Below are positions 58,996 through 64,000 of a stretch of 64,000 bases of DNA, one piece after another. The translations under genes and the position numbers were made by a program. The notes below the pieces were generated by a model that did not search any database, had not been told where the DNA came from, and was given only the letters and a program-made list of their open reading frames with translations. This stretch comes from Hyperoplus lanceolatus (taxonomy: Eukaryota > Chordata > Actinopteri > Uranoscopiformes > Ammodytidae), in the NCBI GenBank assembly GCA_026929865.2, contig CM049410.1, positions 11,941,501 through 12,005,500 on the forward strand, given 5' to 3'. The number at the start of each line of letters is the position of its first letter. Position 1 is the first letter of the stretch.

Positions 58996-60055
58996 GGGGC
59001 CTATTTCAGGTAGCTGGTTTTGAGGCAACCCAGAGTTTGTTCGCTCTGAGTTAGTGGAAACTCTCGGTTTTCCGTTTCAAGAAGCAGGTTCAGCGCAACC
59101 GAGAGTCAGTTACTGCGGCAACATACGCCGTGGGTCTAACCTGCTGGATAGGTGGTTAGACCTACCCTGAGTTTGTTTTCACTTTACGCTGCAGCTCCGA
59201 CTGAAGAAAGAGTCACTGTCACAACGCAACCCTGTACAGTTTAAAGCAAAATCACTCCACAGAAATCTCCATCGGGATGTTTTTATCATTTCCTAATGAT
59301 TTTACGTTTGATCGATCATTTGATCAGTAGCCTTGTTCTCAGCCCTCGTTCGTTCATATGCGGCCACCTTACACATCGTGAACATGCTTTACATTCAGAT
59401 TAATAAACCAATTGTATTGTATGTATCTCGTTATTTATTTTTATCATTATCAGTAGTTTTTTAACATCTGTGCCACTGAACATAGGCTATTAATGGCAGG
59501 TTGAAATGTAATTCTGCGGCTGCACGCGATCGTTACTGTTCACTTGTGTCATCCCAAAGTCACAGACAAGCCTCGTTAAATAGCCCAATATGAATATAGA
59601 AATAATATAATAATTTAAACTGTGATCACTAGAGGACAAGGGATCTGGTAATAAAACAATCAGGATCTACAATGGAAACTGTCACCTTATGTGTCAAACG
59701 TTAATATCTTTCACTCCCCATTTAAAAGAAGCGACAGTCTGTTTACTGCACAGTAGGCCTATTATAGCTTGCCAACATAATAGGCTACAGCGAATATAAA
59801 ACACTGTCAGCAGTGCTGTGCAGCGGCAGCTTGATAATTTTGTTGCTGCTGATATGCGTAACTTAATTCTTAAAATAGACTTGCTTCTTATACGGAAGCA
59901 ATGATGCTCTTGACAAAAAACGTTTGCACCGTTTTTCTGAATTGCCGAAGTGATTAGATCAGAGTTATGAGACTATCCCCGTTCATTCTTCTCCATAAGC
60001 TCATAAGTTAATATTTCGGTAACACTTTACAATAAGGTACACACAAAAAGAGTAG

Positions 60056-60357
60056 TTACCCTTTTTAAAAGGTAAATTTACCTTTTTAAAAGGTAAATTT
60101 ACCTTTTGGAAAGGTAAATTTACCTTTTAAAAAGGTAAATTTATCTTTTAAAAAGTAAATTTACCTTTCCAAAAAGGTAAGTTTACCTTTTAAAAAGGGT
60201 AGTTACCCTTTTAATAAGGTAAATTTACCTTTCCAAAAGGTAAATTTACCTTTTAAAAAGGTTAGTTACCCTTTTGAAAAGGTTAGTTACCCTTTTGGAA
60301 AGGTAAATTTACCTTTTAAAAAGGTAAATTTATCTTTTAAAAGGTAAATTTACCTTT
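60056..60357. repeat. Palindromic minisatellite, left array
   Basis: Tandem AAGGTAAATTTACCTT and AAGGGTAGTTACCCTT units joined by A/T spacers. Each unit is its own reverse complement or nearly so. Confidence 0.85.
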
Positions 60358-60575
60358 TCTCCATCCACTTAGAATGGGGCTGTGGAGTCATTTTTGGAAA
60401 ATAACATTTCAGATCCACATACATATTTTCATATATTTTCATATTTTCGGGGTCATGGGGCCCATTCCAGAGGAGGTAATTTCACACTCCTGAAAAAGTT
60501 GAACATTTTGAAAGTTATTAGAGGAAAAGCATTCTCAAACTCTCGACTTAGGCAAATTTCACTTGCCTTAGTTCA

Positions 60576-60842
60576 AAAGGGTAACTAACCTTTTGAAAAG
60601 GGTAGTTACCCTTTTAAAAAGAGTAGTTACCCTTTTAAAAAGGTAAATTTATCTTTTAAAAGGTAAACTTACCTTTTTAAAAGGTAAATTTATCTTTTAA
60701 AAGGTAAATTTACCTTTTTGAAAGATAAATTCACCTTTTTAAAAGGTAAACTTACCTTTTTGGAAAGGTAAATTTACCTTTTGGAAAGGTAAATTTACCC
60801 TTTAAAAAGATAAATTTATCTTTTAAAAAGGGTAACTACTCT
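60576..60842. repeat. Palindromic minisatellite, right array
   Basis: Same units as the left array, with GGTAAACTTACC and GATAAATTTATC variants. It forms the mirrored half of the nested element. Confidence 0.85.
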
Positions 60843-61119
60843 TTTTTTGTGTACCTTATTGTAAAGTGTTACCAATATTTCTTACTCTAGTGGGAGGAGC
60901 GGAGAAGTTTTTTTTTTCTTTTTTGAGAAGTGGAGAAGTTGGAGGATCAAGCATTTGTTTCTTCTGTTTCCATGGTGAATCATGTTTTCAGCGATCCATT
61001 GACGATGGCTTTTATGCACACGCTCCACCCGCTCAGAGTTGATTAACCCAACGCTGATCCACTGTTCTGAAACCGAAAACCCAGAGTTTCTCGTCAACCC
61101 TGCGCTCTGAGTTGACCAA

Positions 61120-61205
61120 CTGGTTTTACATACTCTGGGTTTAATCCTGCGCTCTGAGTTGACCAACTCAGAGCGCAGGATTAAACCCAGAGTATGTAAA
61201 ACCAG
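61120..61205. repeat. Perfect 42-base-arm palindrome
   Basis: The arm 61120-61161 (starts CTGGTTTTACATACTCTGGG) is matched exactly in inverted form at 61164-61205, with a 2-base spacer AC. The right arm belongs to the right terminal repeat region of the Harbinger-like element. Confidence 0.92.
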
Positions 61206-61226
61206 CTACCTGAAATAGGCCCCGGG

Positions 61227-63038
61227 TCGCACAGCGGCAGGTCTGACAGTGCTGCTGCTGACACGAAACCACCAGCTGCCTCAAATCAAAGGCAAACAGA
61301 GATTACATTCAAGTGGTTGGAAATAAATAATGCATGTGTACTAGTAAGACACCCTGACAAATATCACAGTGTTTTATAGGATTATAGATTCCTAGACCCG
61401 ATGCTCTGTGGGTGATACCAAGATCAAGGTCAAGGTAAACGTTATCATCCGCAAATTGGAAAATGTTTTTCTGCTTGACCACAGAAAACAACAGGGGCAA
61501 ACAGCAGCCCATAGACAGAACAGCAGTAAAAAACTGCAATACCCAGAGAGCACTTGGATTTAATCAAAAACTAATAATTTCACCATTTTAAAAACCAACA
61601 GAGCTTAATATTCAAATTAAAATGTAATAATAATTTCACAATCAAAGACCAATGGAGCCTAATATCAAACTAACATTTTTAGCATTTAAACATGTATAAA
61701 CTAAAAGAGCCCATCATTAAACAAAAACGTACTAATCATTTAAAACCAATGGATAATAAATTAGCCATTTAACTGATCATATGATCAGAAAAGCTGCATT
61801 GCTTCATTTCTTTCAACATTTTCTCTGCCTCACCATCATCATCTTAGTAAGAATAACTTTGTTTGTCAATTCTTGTGTGATTATGAAAATTCACTGTAAT
61901 TCAGATGGTGTCTTGGCCAGAGACAGTCATCACATTACCTGACTCAACACATTTCTCATCAGTAGCAACATGTTCCAGTTGCTTTTGGCTTCCTGCTCTC
62001 TATACGTTCATTGTGTCTTGTGTGTGTGGGTGTGTGGGGGGGGGGGGGGGGGGGGGTGTAAAAAAGCAGAAGAAGAATATTTCTAAAGTGTCATGAACAA
62101 TATTTATGAATAAATTAACATTAAATGTCCAAAAAGGGAGCAGGAGGAAGCATATTCAAACATATGAATACACCCATTATTCAACTGATAATCGTTATCT
62201 ATACAAATTTAGCAGTTCTAAACACCTATTTTCATATGTACACCAATTATACACTCGTAGAAAACTACAAAGCCAAACACATTAAAGAGCCATCTTTATA
62301 TGGTATCACTTATTATGTACACAACCCAAACACATCACCTTATATATATAGTATTAACCACAGTATACTAATACAATCAGTGTAAGGAGTATATCACTCA
62401 AAATCACCCACATCAAAAAGAGTTTTACTTTACACCTTTTTAAACTGAATCATGTTTGTGCTCAGTTTTATGCACATATTAGCACTGACATTGAAAAGCT
62501 GTGAGATGAGTAAATTATAGATGTCAGCCGTATGATGCAGCTTTGACCCATCATTTTGTACTGACCAACATCAAGGAAATCCCACACGCTAACCCTAACC
62601 CTAACCCCTCTTGGTTGTCCTACCTTAGAGAATGAAGACTGTATTTCCTTTGTCCGTGTGTCACCTAGCTTCTCCTTTGTCGTCAGCCGGCTCCTTGTGA
62701 AACACTGTGGAGAAACTCTGTGGGACTTTCCTCTGAGACAAGTTCAGTTTCCTCTTTCTGGCTGACACTTCAAGTCCTATTCGCTTCTTTGACGCACACA
62801 TTTCATTTTCATTTATTTATTTGTTAGGGACAGTGCATATTAATGAACAGCTGTAACAATTACAGCTGTAAAAATGAAAGATTATAGCAGAAGTGCTAAT
62901 TTCCATCTGTTGTCCCTTTTTAAAACCTTTTTATAATAATTACAAGGCAGTTATTGGTTGTTCATGTGAAAAGATTCAGCTACATACGGACAAATCTCTT
63001 TTTGTTGTCATCTTAAGAAGCCTACAAAAAAATAAGTA
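61227..63038. other. Gene-free stretch
   Basis: Nothing supported except a telomere-like CTAACCCTAACCCTAACCCC run at about 62589-62608 and AT-rich sequence. A TTTGTTAGGGACAGTGCATA segment at about 62820 resembles a dispersed fish repeat. Confidence 0.3.
62031..62056. repeat. Poly(G) tract
   Basis: About 22 consecutive G following a short GT run. Confidence 0.85.
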
Positions 63039-64000
63039 GGGGAGAACAGGGTAATCTGAGACACTTTTTACATGTGCTCCCCTCTAAGCGAGCTAAAATG
63101 ATTTATCACTCAAATTTACACATTTCCCATTAATTCAGGATGTTTCCTAGAAATAGGCATTAGCAGATTTCTTTCAAGACAAAGGGCAGTGAAAATATGA
63201 TTGTTTTAAAAAAAAGTTGTCATGTGTCTCACTTTACTCCAGCTGTGGGGTAAACTGAGACGGACCAGAAAAATCAAGGGGTAAATTGAACTACTTACTT
63301 TTTACACTCTGAAACTACCATAACAACACACATTGTAACAGTTAGAATCCTGACCGCTAGCTTGAAAACCAAATATTACAAAACAAATGTATGACTAGTA
63401 ACAGAATCATGGGGTTTGGTCAATTAAGCAAAAATGTTTCTAAACACTTGAAAGTAACTCAAATACAACATGTAATTCATATTCAATAATTAATGTTCAA
63501 ATGACAGATAGAACCAGTTAGATTAAAACAGTCTGGGGGTCAGAACGCAGGACCCTTAGAGCCAGCTATTGTCTATGGGTCAGAGCAAAGGACAATCAGA
63601 ACCAGAACAGTCTGGGACTCAGAACAGGACTAGACCCAGCTGTTCTTTTGAGTCTTTTTTCTGCATTTGTTTTATTGGGATCATTTATTGAGTAAAGACA
63701 CATTTCTTAGAGTCTATTGATGTTAAAGGTCACTCTCCTGTCCCCCACATACATACGTGCCAAACCATGCCCTTGCTGACACCCCTTCAACCATCAACCC
63801 CCACCTCCAGCCCAAATTGTCTTTTGTCTTTTCAAACTAGTCTCTTTACTACCTCAAATATAATGGATTCATTAAAAGAGGGCACAGACACTGTCTCACT
63901 TTACCCCACAGCATTTGTCTCACTTTACCCCACTGCCACAATTTGAGAAAAAACAACCTCTCTCAGCAATTCAGGCTAATCTTCAGTAATCATCATCACA
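63039..64000. mobile_element. Partial element related to the TA-flanked MITE at 22818
   Basis: Begins after TA with GGGGAGAACAGGGTAA, one base different from the end of the 22818-23240 element, followed by repeated CTCACTTTACCCCA-type motifs. The right end is not in the window, so the extent is open. Confidence 0.45.

Larger units (their letters stand above)
60018..60873. mobile_element. hAT-type MITE packed with small palindromes, nested in the 58996-61223 element
   Basis: The ends GGTAACACTTTACAATAAGG and its exact inverted copy are flanked by a perfect 8-base duplication AATATTTC (60010-60017 and 60874-60881), as in hAT transposons. The interior holds two arrays of imperfect AAGGTAAATTTACCTT palindromes at about 60056-60357 and 60576-60842, around a unique centre of about 220 bases. 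Confidence 0.85.
58996..61223. mobile_element. Harbinger-like element carrying a nested hAT-type element
   Basis: The left end GGGGCCTATTTCAGGTAGCT is repeated exactly in inverted form at the right end, the identity running 26 bases (to GGTTTT). Starts of this form are seen in PIF/Harbinger elements, but I find no TWA duplication outside, so the class is inferred. The interior has inverted-repeat motifs (CTCTGAGTT, CCAGAGTTT) and no transposase. An 856-base element lies inside. Confidence 0.65.

Overview
The window reads as nuclear DNA of a ray-finned fish, probably a percomorph-like teleost. It has vertebrate genes split into small exons with GT/AG introns, very long AC/GT microsatellites, and many small non-autonomous DNA transposons of kinds common in teleosts. 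I cannot name the species. No retrovirus, LTR element, Polinton, LINE reverse transcriptase, tRNA, rRNA or CRISPR array was recognised.

Three protein-coding genes can be rebuilt exon by exon, each with a consistent reading phase throughout. (1) tmem150b, plus strand, 2898-6536: six exons, 234 aa, a six-pass membrane protein of the DRAM/TMEM150 family. (2) pdgfb, plus strand, 33811-42926: seven coding exons, 505 aa. It is a platelet-derived growth factor B whose cystine-knot domain is normal but whose penultimate coding exon is unusually large (about 262 residues, ending in a charged coiled-coil-like stretch), so the precursor is about twice the mammalian length. (3) csf2rb, minus strand, 48767-58010: 14 coding exons, 683 aa. 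It is the shared beta chain of the IL-3/IL-5/GM-CSF receptor family, with four fibronectin-III-type domains, one membrane span, a Box1-like segment and tyrosine motifs. pdgfb and csf2rb are convergent. Both human homologues lie on 22q12-q13, so this may be an old linkage.

Layout: 1-2300 holds a nested inverted-repeat element; 2.9-6.5 kb is tmem150b; 6.9-33 kb is a gene-poor stretch of about 26 kb with microsatellites and several transposon remnants (hAT at 10.9-11.9 kb, Harbinger-like at 13.7-14.7 kb, a TTAA-flanked element at 17.2-18.2 kb, a TA-flanked element at 22.8-23.2 kb, a fold-back element at 31.7-32.3 kb); 33-43 kb is pdgfb; 43-48.7 kb is its 3' flank and the intergenic gap; 48.7-58 kb is csf2rb with mobile elements in its introns; 58-64 kb is gene-free, with a hAT-type element full of tiny palindromes nested in a Harbinger-like element.

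The genes do not form a pathway or operon. pdgfb (mesenchymal and mural-cell growth factor) and csf2rb (myeloid cytokine receptor chain) are linked only by position. The points most worth following are the enlarged pdgfb exon, alternative splice outcomes in pdgfb and csf2rb that would remove functional C-terminal motifs, an altered WSXWS box in csf2rb, and the nested palindromic transposon at 59-61 kb.
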